From contig NC_080732.1 of NCBI RefSeq assembly GCF_019097595.1, forward strand, positions 7,930,405-7,994,404: a stretch of DNA of 64,000 nucleotides, given 5' to 3'. Position numbers and translations under genes: made by a program. Below are positions 28,701 to 49,115 of this stretch, one piece after another (position 1 is the stretch's first letter; each line of letters starts with the position of its first letter). The notes beneath the pieces were generated by a model, which was not told the DNA's origin, made no database searches, and saw only the letters and a list, made by a program, of their open reading frames with translations. Source of the stretch: Hemibagrus wyckioides. Its lineage: Eukaryota > Chordata > Actinopteri > Siluriformes > Bagridae.

Positions 28701-31700
28701 AAGTTGCTTTGTGTGCAAACCTTTGCACACAACTATGGCCTCTTTAACCCTTTTATTTTTAATCCAAATCTTTACATGGAAAAAGACATCAATCTTTAAT
28801 GAAATAAGTACCTCTATAAAACTCTACAAAACATGACATGGTGAAAAAACCAAGTAATTCCAAACGGGTAAATTTACTGCATGTTTAATCCTTCAGCTAT
28901 TGTCGAGCGAGTTAAAGAAGTCGCACAGCCGGACTGGAAACCTCCACCAGAGGCCACACTGGTGCTGACGAAGGACAACTTCGATGATGTGGTTAATAAT
29001 GCTGACATCATTCTGGTGGAGTTTTATGCCCCCTGGTTGGTATCTTACAAGATGTCTAATACTTTCTGCTGAATTTTGACTACTTGAAGTGTTTAATATA
29101 TCATCTGGGGTTTTTTCTGAATAAACAGGTGTGGTCACTGTAAAAGACTTGCTCCAGAGTACGAGAAAGCTGCTAAGGAACTCGGCACTCGTACTCCTCC
29201 TATACCGCTGGCTAAAGTCGATGCCACTGCAGAGGACGACCTCGCCTCCCGGTTTGACGTGACCGGATACCCAACACTCAAAATCTTCAGGAAGGGGAAA
29301 GTGTTTGACTACAACGGACCACGGGAGAAGCATGGTGCGTCATGTTATTGACCTTTGTGACTTGTTGCAATTTTATTGTGTTTTATATGTGGTTTGTAGC
29401 TTATTGGTGTGAAAATGGTTTTGTCCAGGTATTGTTGATTACATGAGCGAGCAAGCGGGCCCTCCATCCAAGCAGGTGCAGGCCGTGAAACAAATTCAGG
29501 AACTGGTGAAGGATGGAGATGATGCTGTGATTGTTGGCGTGTTCTCCAGTGAAGAGGATGCTGCATATGAAGTCTATCAAGAAGCATGTAAGTACCAAAA
29601 CTTGCACAGCTATTCATTTTTATTAATTGGCCAGCAGTTTCGAAAATTGGTTAACTTTTCCATAATTACACTAAAAACTGATTAGGTGCATTGCTATTTG
29701 TAGGATTTATTAGTCTGATTAAATGCTGATGAACATCAGGTTCAATTAAGTCAAGCTACACGTTATCAGTGTCGATGCTTTTTGGGTTAACAATCAAAAT
29801 AAAGATCAATGCAACAAATGTGCAAAATAATTGTTCTTGCAATAACAAAACAAATAATTTCTCAGATCCACTCAGGATGATCTGGTAGTTCTGCTGAAAC
29901 TAAGAGCATGCTAGTGATGCAGCTCCTGTCCATCAGCCGAGCCCTACCTTAGATGGAGCATGCTTTGTCTACAGCAGCGTCTGTAAGGTTTTTCCCAGGC
30001 TGATAATGACCCATCCAAAAATGAGTTAGTGATCTTTGTTAAATAGTATGCCTCGGAGTGGGACTGGTCAGTGAAAGGAAATGAAATAAAATAAAAAATA
30101 AAAAAAAAAAGACACTTCCCAGTGTGCACTTACACAATGTACAGTTAATCGCAGAACTGTGGCTTTATCTAGTCTGAAATAATTCCAGACTAACAGGAAA
30201 AGAATCTGCTGACCAGGGCCTAAAAAACAATTATGTAGTAACAAACTTGTCACACACAGTCACACTTCTTGAAGATTTAATTTTCTCTTTTCATTAGCTT
30301 ATCTAATTCTATTTGTAAGACCTAGCTGCTGATTATGAGCTTATAGATCGTGGAAGGATGTACTTATTTTCCCACCAGGTTTCTGAATGTTGACTTTCTT
30401 TATGGGGGAAAATGACTACACATTGAAAACACTAGATCACAGAATTAGGATACCATCAGCCTAAAAACTGTGTTTTAGGTTCTATACAAGCACTGAAAAA
30501 GGTTTTGAAAAAGAAGAACCTGTAAATTTTATAATGAAAGAGAAATATCGTAATAGTATATTATGTTTTTGTTATATCATGTTTATATTACTATTGAAAA
30601 ATGCTGTAATTTGTAACTCTTCAGTACCAGTAATCTGTACAACCCTATCAAAAAAGCTATATGGCCATAGCATTGTGTGTTTACATTTTTGAAATTATTT
30701 TTAATATTCTTGTCTGATTTTTAGGCAACGCCCTCAGAGATGACTACAAGTTCCGCCACACGTTCACTAATGAAATCGCCAAGTTCCTGAAGGCCTCACC
30801 TGGCCAGGTAGTCATGCTCCAGCCGGAGAAGTTCAGGTCGAAATATGAGCCTTCGTCCCACATCTTGAACATTAAAGTAAGTCCATGTGTGTCCTTCATA
30901 AGTAAAATGAGGGGAGTGGCGGTGGTGATGCTTCACAAGAAAATTCAAAAGACGAGAAGAATTAAGTCCAGCGAATGTCCAGAACACCTCAATACCTGGT
31001 CATTATCCAGTCAAGCCAATCACATTAAAGCAGCATATTAAATTATCAGTCAAGAGCTTCAGTTAATCTTCACATCGAACATCAGAATCTTAGTGACTTT
31101 GAGCAGGTTACGGTAATACAGAATGGTGTGGAAAAACCTCTGATTTCTTAATTGATGAGAGCGGTTAGAGAACAATGGCCAGTTTGCTTCGAGCTGACAG
31201 GAAGTCAAATAAATAACTCATCACTCATAACACAATCACTCCACATGCTCCATTGCTGTCTGACAGGAACAGGGACTCGCATTTACCCACACTGGACAGA
31301 TGAAGATTATGGAAAAAGACTGAGATGTTTGTCCAAACTTCATCTGTCCTGTTCGGGTGAGCCTGTTCCAAATAAAGTGGAAACAAAAATGAGCATAAAT
31401 CAAAACACAAGAAATGATGAAGTTTGAAAGAGGAAAAATAAAACCAAAGGAACCATGAGTAATATAGGGAATACAAAATTGCTTTTTAAAATAATGTGCA
31501 GTAGATGCTTATCTGATCTTGACTAGTAAATAATTCAGATTTTTTTTTTTTACTTCAGTTTTCTATATTTATATTTTTTTCCCTTAGGATTCCACATCTG
31601 CTTCAGAGGTTCAAGAGTTCTTTCAGAAACACACACTGCCATTAGTGGGACACAGAAAACAGAGCAATGCTGAGAAGCGATACTCCAAACGTCCGCTGGT

Positions 31701-33928
31701 GGTTGTGTATTACGGTGTCGACTTCAGTTTCGATTACAGAGTCGGTAAGTGGAATTGTAAGCTGTGTCGCAGGTGAAGGCAAATTATGTCAAACGAACTT
31801 AATGTGCCGCTGCTAGCTTAAGCAGAATACAGTGAATTGTGTTGAAAGATAAATCTTGACATTTGGAAGATATCTAGACCATCGGAGTGTTGTCGGCCAT
31901 CCTGAAAATCTTTTCTCATCAGGTGTCCTCCCCTGGTAGCCCCATCCCTCTTTCACTACATAAGCAAGGCTGCGATCATTGAGTGCATGAAGTGTCCAAT
32001 ATTCCACACTTCATTTCCCCTCCTTTTCAGTGTGAACACACTAGTCACACTATTTATGCTACAAAATGGCACAGAACAGTGCATCAGTATGTGATTTGGG
32101 ATGCACCTATAGTCTTTGGGCATGTCAAGCCTAGTGTCCACACATTGTATTAAATCGCTAACAGTTTTGGTACACCAGGACACTTAACATGTACAAAATC
32201 CCTTTGGATTGCATGGCTCTACAAAATATAGTACTTGTGTTCTGTTGAAACCATCAATCATGTTGCAAAAATGGGTTAGTAATTATTATGCCAAGTCAAC
32301 TTGACTGCAAGTCACATCAGAGGTGGACACTATCGCTTCTATAGTACAAATCATTCATGTACACACTACGCTTTTTGAAAATGTACCTTTCTGATAGCTG
32401 CGTTAAATTGTTATGGTGCAATAATTGCCTGTGCTTTACAGTCTTAAAATATTCTAATGTTAAATTGTGCCTTTTTAAATCATGGTGTGTCCAATCTAAT
32501 CCTGCAAAAGGGAAGCGTGGGTGCAGGTTTTTGTTCCAACCAAGCAGAAGCTACACTGGATTCTGTTGAAAGCCAAGATTAACTGATTTACCAGGTGGAA
32601 TAAGGTGTGGCTCCTGATCGATTGGAATGAAAACCTGCATCTAATTGATTCCTTTCTGGATAACCTTGGACACCCTTGTTTTAAACTTTGACTTCTCTGA
32701 GAAAGGTGAAAGTGCCTAATTTCTACAAAATAAGGAAGACCACTGGCATTAGATTCATCTCCAGAGCCGATGTTTAATTGATTATCAGGATGCAGTTACA
32801 TTCATTAGACAGGTTTTATTTTTTTTTTTTTGTCAAGAACAATTTTAATGATCTTGGATTTTTGCCCTCAGCCACGCAGTACTGGAGGAGCAAAGTTTTG
32901 GAGGTGGCCAAGGACTTCCCAGAGTACACATTCGCCATCGCAGATGAGGAAGACTATTCTGACGAGCTGAAGAGCCTCGGGCTCAGTGAGAGCGGAGAGG
33001 AAGTGAACGTCGGCATTCTTGGTGAAGAAGGGAAGAAGTATGCGATGGAGCCGGAGGAGTTTGACTCTGACGTGCTTCGGGAATTCGTTCAGGCCTTTAA
33101 AAAAGGTGAGGCGGTGTTGGATTTGCTATTCAGTGTGCCTCTACAATGGCCATATATCCCATATATATTTTATCACTCTTAGTAAACACAGTAGTACTGT
33201 TACTGACTTCTGTTTAAAGAACATTTGAACCACAGCCAGGTTTTTCTTCATGAAGGACTGAGTACATTGTTAATAGAATGGCTTTGTGAGTTTACTGTTA
33301 GTTTTGTTTTTATCTGACTGATTATTCCCCCAAAATTAAAGAGCAGTTTTTAAACTTGCACCAGAATTTTTTAATGATAACTTGTACTTAATTCTTGATA
33401 CCATTTTTAGCTGCAAGTATTGTCAAGGAAACAACCCTGGGTGTGTCGGAGAGTTAAAAGCTTTAACTAGTATTTATTATTGACACGTGTACATATTATT
33501 ACTCTGTAACAGGCAAATTGAAGCCCATCGTCAAGTCGCAGCCCATTCCCAAGAACAACAAGGGACCTGTGAAGGTTGTCGTCGGGAAAACCTTTGATGA
33601 AATCGTCATGGACACCAAGAAGGATGTCCTGATCGAGTTCTATGCACCGTGGTGTGGTCATTGTAAAAAGCTGGAGCCTGATTACCTCGCCCTTGCAAAG
33701 AAGTACAAAAATGAGAAGAATCTTGTGATTGCCAAAATGGATTCCACAGCCAACGACGTGTCTCACAGTGCCTACAAAGTGGAAGGATTTCCTACAATAT
33801 ACTTTGCCCCCAGCAGCAAGAAGCAGAATCCCATTCAATTTTCAGGTGGTGAAAGAAACGTGGAGAGTTTAAGCAAATTCATAGAAGAACATGCAACAAA
33901 ATTATCACAGAAGAAAGACGAACTCTAA
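25729..33928 (+). CDS. pdia4: Protein disulfide-isomerase A4 (ERp72), complete
   Basis: Coding exons: 25729-25807, 27489-27672, 27756-27961, 28897-29035, 29129-29334, 29429-29587, 30725-30876, 31588-31744, 32872-33105 and 33513-33928. They join in phase to 1,932 bases, 643 aa (human PDIA4 is 645). The protein starts with a hydrophobic signal peptide ([18 protein letters not shown]), then an Asp/Glu run (calcium-binding acidic segment). Three thioredoxin domains follow, each with an [11 protein letters not shown] site (codons split at 27672/27756 and 29035/29129; third at about 33640-33670), with the non-catalytic b and b' domains between the second and third. It ends in KDEL, the ER retrieval signal. 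It forms and reshuffles disulfides in secretory proteins in the ER lumen. The two first catalytic domains share intron positions (inside the Trp codon) and both have a 206-base second exon, evidence of domain duplication. Confidence 0.98.
26573..27062 (+). repeat. Parent block of the pdia4 partial duplication, bounded by direct repeats
   Basis: Within pdia4 intron 1, two similar ~60-base segments (26573-26648 and 27001-27060; both hold TGTTTTATTATT, CTTAATAAAA and ACGAGTGAG) flank the block at 26650-27000 that also appears, in diverged form, at 24536-24830. The left repeat has a poly(A) run inside. The block itself has no coding capacity. Confidence 0.7.
28456..28516. repeat. (TTTTA)n microsatellite
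   Basis: About twelve uninterrupted TTTTA pentamers in pdia4 intron 3, followed by a T-rich stretch. A short TGG run lies a little further on (28561-28577). Confidence 0.95.
31760..32110. repeat. MITE with AGCTGTRTCSCAG / TTGGGATGCACCT ends (copy 1)
   Basis: The left end AGCTGTGTCGCAGGTGAAGG and the right end GTGATTTGGGATGCACCT are imperfect inverted repeats. The same left and right ends, and internal blocks such as GTGCATGAAGTGT and CAGTGTGAA.ACACTA, recur at 57841-58155. It is a non-coding DNA element in pdia4 intron 8; the superfamily is not clear from the ends. Confidence 0.65.
32481..32678. repeat. Non-autonomous hAT-like MITE (copy 2)
   Basis: Same family as 1674-1853: shared blocks GTGTCCAATCT, GTTGAAAGCCAAGAT, AGGTGGAAT and GGAATGAAAACCTGCA. 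It is flanked by the near-identical 8-bp duplications TTTTAAAT (32473-32480) and TTTTAAAC (32679-32686). It lies in pdia4 intron 8, about 190 bases before exon 32872-33105. Confidence 0.8.
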
Positions 33929-34072
33929 AGAAAGAAACTCTGAGCGTGCCATGTGAAAAAATGCAGACCGCAGGTGTCTGACCTGATCTAGCAGTAAGGA
34001 TTGCTTCTGAAAGCAGAATTTTCTGTTCATTCCAAAGCACTGTTTATTAGATTTCTTTTCAAAATCTTTTTA

Positions 34073-34078
34073 AATAAA
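34073..34078 (+). terminator. pdia4: pdia4 poly(A) signal
   Basis: AATAAA 145 bases after the pdia4 TAA, followed by a T-run at 34111-34127. This gives a short 3' UTR of about 170 bases. Confidence 0.75.
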
Positions 34079-34099
34079 AACATTGGAAAAGGGGAAACA

Positions 34100-35100
34100 A
34101 ATGGATGTCGTCTTTTTTTTTTTTTTATAGTCTGTCCTTTTCAATAAGATTGGACTAGAGGGAGAGATGCTAAAACTGGGACCTTTGCTGGTTCAGTAAA
34201 AAGCCTGACTTTATCAGAAGGATGTGCCCTCATTATCAATATGAATACAGTATTGAATAATATTAATGTGTTACCAGTCAAATAGTGTGTTAATACATGC
34301 CACTACAACTGAGAAGCTTAAAACCCAGTATTTGGACTGATATCTGCTTTACTACAAGATGCCCTCAGCTTTCTACACCCCTATGAATAACATATAATTG
34401 TTCATTGAATACCATGCTTTGGACTCATTAGTCCATTTCTTATTATTTCAAGAAATATGGATATTTTGGTAAAGATCTTATGGTAAATTGGAGAAAATGA
34501 TTACTGACTTGCTTTATTAGACAAGATAGCCAACTTCCTGCAGAAGCCTGGAATCAAAATTTTGAGGCTATAGGGATGGGGCATACAGAGTCTACATTTA
34601 CACTGGGCTTTTGTATCCAATGTGCTCAAATCAGATGTTTCTACATAACATACAAGACGTGCATGGAAAATATTCAAATTCTAGTAAACGTATAAGGACC
34701 GTCTTTGTCTTTAATCAACAAATAAAACCTTTGCGTTAGACCCTTTACATTAAAGAGAAATAAAAGTTTCTTTTTACTATTTTTACCAGTTTACTATTTT
34801 TATAGATTTCAGATGCGTTTCATAAACCGGAGCATCTCTGGTTTGGCCTATGAGGTGTGTATATACATTTTTGAAACAATATTCCAGTATTTTTGAAAAT
34901 AATAATGTATAATAATAATAATAATGTATAGTAATAATAATGTAATTCTTTCTAGGCAATATTTGGTCAACTAAACAATATATTAAAGAGATTCACCATC
35001 TGGACTAATTAGATGCATTAGATTAATTAATTAGCTAGACGCAGTTAGTTTTTCCCTAACGTAATTATCTTAGAATAAGGAAAGAAAAATTTTCCTAAAA
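34100..35100. other. Intergenic spacer between pdia4 and ezh2
   Basis: AT-rich sequence without any recognisable gene, RNA or complete repeat. There is a short AAT-rich run at 34905-34940. Nothing supports a feature here. Confidence 0.5.
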
Positions 35101-35139
35101 AGCTTCTTACGACAACTAAAGGGGAATCCACTTCCGACA

Positions 35140-35205
35140 GCAGAGTGACGTAAACACCGCTTTGTCGTTGTATCCGTTACGTCAGGGAAATGGGCGGGGC
35201 CTAAT
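35140..35205. promoter_or_regulatory. CRE-like inverted pair with GC box
   Basis: TGACGTAA (35146-35153) and its exact reverse complement TTACGTCA (35177-35184) face each other 23 bases apart, followed by GGGCGGGGC (35192-35200). ATF/CREB-type factors bind this octamer. ETS-like CTTCCG and CCGGAT occur on either side. This looks like a promoter in its own right, about 450-900 bases before the ezh2 leader, and could be an upstream or bidirectional start. No coding exon is attached to it. Confidence 0.5.
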
Positions 35206-35599
35206 ACACCGGATGAACCCAAGTTCAAAGAGTCTAAAGGCTAAAAACTGACATGTTTACATTGACGCTATGATCCCAAAAATGAATCGAATGGGTTGTA
35301 AAATTATATTGACATGTCAAGAGGTGCATGTCAACAATGAGAAACAGATAATACAATTTATTAAAATGAAAACCGGTCGTTTTATTTGTATAATTATCAA
35401 GATAAAAACAGCCTCGAAAGCGCTTCGGTGCCACAGTTTGTTTCAGAATTACAAGCGAACAAATAAAAAAAAAAGATCATACCAGTCGTGTGAGGGGTCC
35501 GTTTACTTATACACAAAAATTGTGCTCTTTCAAAAACCCAAGAACAAAGGAGAACTTCTCCACATGTCCCCCATTCCGGGCCCCTCACCTAGAGCAGTG

Positions 35600-35770
35600 T
35601 CTGATTGGACAGTTCCAATGCATCATGTTACCTATCAAAATGCCTGATAGTTAGCGTCTTGAATGTGGGACGCTGTGATTGGTCCGTTCGTTTTGGCGCT
35701 CGTTGATTCTGCAGCGCCCCAAAGTGGGCGGAGTTAGAGAGAGCGGAGAGAAAGCGGGTTTGAATAGTTA
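35600..35770 (+). promoter_or_regulatory. ezh2: ezh2 core promoter candidate (CCAAT, E2F, GC box, CHR)
   Basis: Two inverted CCAAT boxes (ATTGG at 35604-35608 and 35678-35682) are followed by TTTTGGCGC at 35691-35699, a consensus E2F site, a GC box GGGCGG at 35726-35731, and TTTGAA at 35759-35764, the CHR core. E2F control of EZH2 is established in mammals; the CCAAT plus E2F plus CHR layout is typical of genes induced in proliferating cells. No TATA box. Confidence 0.6.
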
Positions 35771-36086
35771 CAGCAACGGAAATATTGCAATTTGTAAGAC
35801 AATTTCATTTTTTACCTTCAATTTAATTCTGTCTTTCAGAATTCACTATAACGAGCCTCGGAGTGCGGGGAGACAGGAAAGGGAACCGGGTTTGGGAGGA
35901 GATTTGTTGGCTTTGTTTAGCGAGCTTGCCGGTATTGGAGGTGAAGCGCCCCCCCCTCTTTCAGTGTTCATAGCTCAGTTAGCCGAGTTAGCTTAGCTTA
36001 GCAACCTGCTAATCTTCACCCGACGGCTTGGTTTACAATCTGAACACTGAATAGCTGAGAGTTTCATGTGGATTGGACTTCTGAAG
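35771..36086 (+). other. ezh2: Probable non-coding first exon (5' UTR) of ezh2
   Basis: GC-rich stretch after the E2F/CHR block, ending in CTTCTGAAG|GTATGA at 36086/36087, a reasonable splice donor. EZH2 genes have a non-coding first exon and begin translation in the second, which here starts at 38029. The open frame in this stretch (35679-35996) lacks family similarity and is not taken as coding. The intron that would follow spans 36087-38028 and shows no recognisable gene, only short fragments such as the repeat word at 37460-37500. Confidence 0.5.
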
Positions 36087-37972
36087 GTATGACGAACACA
36101 CGGGAGCGCCGTGTTATTAGAGCTGTAGTCGCTAAATCAGGCTAGCCAGGTAACCTTACAGAAGTACTTAGAGGCTAGTCAGCAATAAAAATTAATCATC
36201 TCCATAATAAAAGCTTTTCTTAAATATTATGTTGACTTGATAATAATGTGCGTTTGAAGTGATGATAAAAGTTCCAGCTACACGGGCCCTGAAAAGTCAA
36301 GGTTATCAACGTTTGCAGAAACATGTGAGTTCATGTTGTAGTGTGGCGTTAAGGAGGAAGAAACTCACCCAGGAACTACTTAAAGCTGAAATGACTTACT
36401 TTCTTTTCTTTCTTTTTTTTTTTTTATTACCTTACTTCTTTCTTTTAAACATTCTTTTCTTATTTGTCTTTGACTTTAATGGCACTATTTAGGAGTCCAT
36501 CCTAAATCTTTACTCTTTCATTAACGCGCCTTTTGTTCATTTTGAGCTCCCTAAGCATTTCATATGCACTGACATTAATTACATAACATTATCTGGTTTT
36601 GCCTGATATTTGTTTTTGCCCTTGACGTTTCCTGGAGTTCAAAGTTACCTGCTTATCTCATAATGTTGAAGGATTTTCCATGGTGATGTTCCCCCAAAGC
36701 CTTTGGGTAGGTTTTTGTTTCAGCAAACTGCCATCTGGCTTTTAGTTTGCTTCTAATAACTCTGGGTAATTTTATCTGTCTGAAGGGAGACAACCAAAGT
36801 TTGGGGTTAAAAAAACAAACAAACAACGTTTTATATATATATTTTTTTCTTAAAAATGCAAATGTCTGTACAGTTCAGGATGCCGCAGTGCAATTGTACT
36901 GATTCTGTATGCACTTTACACCTTCCATAACAGATCTGTGTATTCGTATCGAATCTGCCGGTATGTTTATAATATCTACATGGTTCAAGGCAAAAAAATA
37001 AAATAGACATCCCATGGTCTACAATTAATCACCTGACTGGGAAGGTGACTGGGATGTTTACTGGGAAGAAAAACAATAGATATTGAAGAGTCAATCAGTG
37101 AACAGGACAGATTTTCAACATCGTGATTATACTGGTGAGATACCAAGTAAGAAATGAGATGTGCTGTTATAGGAAAATAATCAACAAGTTAGAAAATAAC
37201 TGCAGCTTAATGGTGAGAAACTACAAAATCCAACAACTGCTATCCTTAAGACTGAAACTGGAAAAAAAAAAAGAAATCTATTATTAAGTGATCGCACTGG
37301 AGACTCCTTCCTTGAGTGTTAAATAAAGCATCTTAAATTAATATATTATTATCATTATATATTAACATAAGCACATTAATATAAACCTGGATCAGAATGA
37401 ACATATTAATATGAACCTGTTATTTTCCTTGCAGCCAGCACTACTGTCTGAGCTGCTGAAAATAATCCACCATCAGATTTGAGAATTTAGCAGTGCTTTT
37501 GTATAAACAACAATATTGCAAACTTCTAATTATTCCCGGCCCCCTGTTCCATTTGGAAAGAGCTCTTTAGGCAGTGTGTACAAAGACAGATTTTTGTGCT
37601 CCCAAAATTTACTGTCATGTTTAGAAGGCAGCATTGGGATGTCTTTGTGAGGCTGCCATTTTGAGCAAATTGGGTGGGGGTTATTAATAAATAAAATAAA
37701 ATAATGTGTTCTTTTTTTTGATGGAGAACTTCATAAATCTATTCTCTCATTGAAGGTTCTGTTTAAAGTTGCAAAAACCGTGACAGACAGAACAGTTGCT
37801 CTGACTTTTTAGTTACTGTCTGCAGAAGTCTCTGTGAAGTGATTAAGCTTGATGAACTCGCCCATACTGTTGTACTTGTGAATGCTTTGGCGTTGCTTCA
37901 CACTTAGTCAGCGTCTTTCGCGTCTTGCCTCTGCTAAGATGGAGCTCGCCCCGTATGCTTGGTCAGACATGA

Positions 37973-47838
<9,866 letters not shown>

Positions 47839-48679
47839 ATCCGTCTACCTCTGGAACAAATGCCTTACACTCTTCAGGAATTTTCTCTCCACATGCCGTT
47901 TCAATACGTTTCAAAACTGGCTTTTATAGGACAAGGTGATCTGCCAACTTGGATATTTCTAGTAGTTTTTTACACTTCGGTCTTTCTGTCATTGTTTTTC
48001 TTGACCAACAGGCTTACTCTGGGAATTCACGTTTTGACAGTAACTTGAATATTCACTTGTTTACAGCTTCCAGTTTAGTAGAGATCAGTCACTGTCTAAT
48101 GGGCTGTTTGTTTTCCAGTAAACCGAACTTTTTATTATAGTTTTTTCTACTTTTTTTTTTTTTTTATTATTATTTTATTATTATTTTTATTTTTATTGCA
48201 ACCAGTCAATGTCTTTCAACCTTTGGACCAAACTGTCAGTAAACTACAGGTTCAGCACCAGTTTATTAGGTACTAAATCTGTATATGGGCTGATTTATAC
48301 TGGGTTTGCGAAACTGCAGACATTCTGTGCAGATAATTACAATTATTAATAATAGTTGTTCGGTCCTGGGGTCAGTGGTTCATGTCCAAAAAAACAAACA
48401 AACAAAAGAATTGTTGGATTTTACGGTAGAACAGAAGCAGCAAAGTACTGGACTGGATGAAGTGCTTTTGCTGTTAATACTGTACTTTTCAGATTTGTGA
48501 CAATATTATGCTTCCATTTTTTTTTAAATCTAAACCCACATTGTTCTTATTTCACTGTTCCTCTCATTTTGTAATTTGTAGATAATCATTATATAAAATA
48601 GTGTACCCAACAGTTAGGGATATACTGTTGTAGGAAATAATGAACATTGGAGTGGTGTAATGCTGCCTGGATTTACTGT

Positions 48680-49115
48680 TACTACCCTGAAGTTGATTAT
48701 TTTCCAATGACCGCATGTCCCAAAGCGTTTTATTCCTCTTATACCACTGCAGTTTGCTAATGATGACCATTTGAAATTTATCTGCAACATGTTCCTGTTA
48801 TCATTTATGTTGCAGCAGCTATAAACAGTCTATAGACACCAGCCTGTTTAGGTAATAAAACGAACACTGCTAGAAACCGAAAGTGTAAAGGGGAACAAAG
48901 AAACAACTTGATTCTCACTTCAACTTCCATAAATGTTACATTAATGTCTCCTTACATGAAACATCATGATATTAAACATTTCATATTTTTAAGATTATTT
49001 TAAAGTGTGTTATAAAGTAATATTAAACATACTGCTCTCAGAGCTGCTATTAGTTTTTAATTAATCCACTTCTGCCCAATCAGATTTGAGAATTTTCCAG
49101 TACTGTGTTGCAAGC
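48680..49115. repeat. Interspersed repeat (CTTATACCACTGC / CCCAATCAGATTTGAG type)
   Basis: Contains TTGATTATTTTCCAATGACC, GCATGTCCCAAAGCG and CTCTTATACCACTGCAG at the left and CCACTTCTGCCCAATCAG with ATTTGAGAATTTTCCAG at the right. The left block is repeated in weaker form at 39495-39560 (ezh2 intron), and the right block at 37460-37500. I read these as pieces of one non-coding DNA-element family. Termini are uncertain. Confidence 0.4.

Noticed and set aside
28893..29333. 146-codon open frame on the minus strand
   Set aside because: It is antisense to two pdia4 exons and the intron between them; the plus-strand reading is a conserved thioredoxin domain.
33467..33838. 123-codon open frame on the minus strand
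   Set aside because: Mirror of the last pdia4 exon; no independent support.
35270..35647. 125-codon open frame upstream of ezh2
   Set aside because: Basic, low-complexity translation without family similarity, and it crosses promoter-like sequence.
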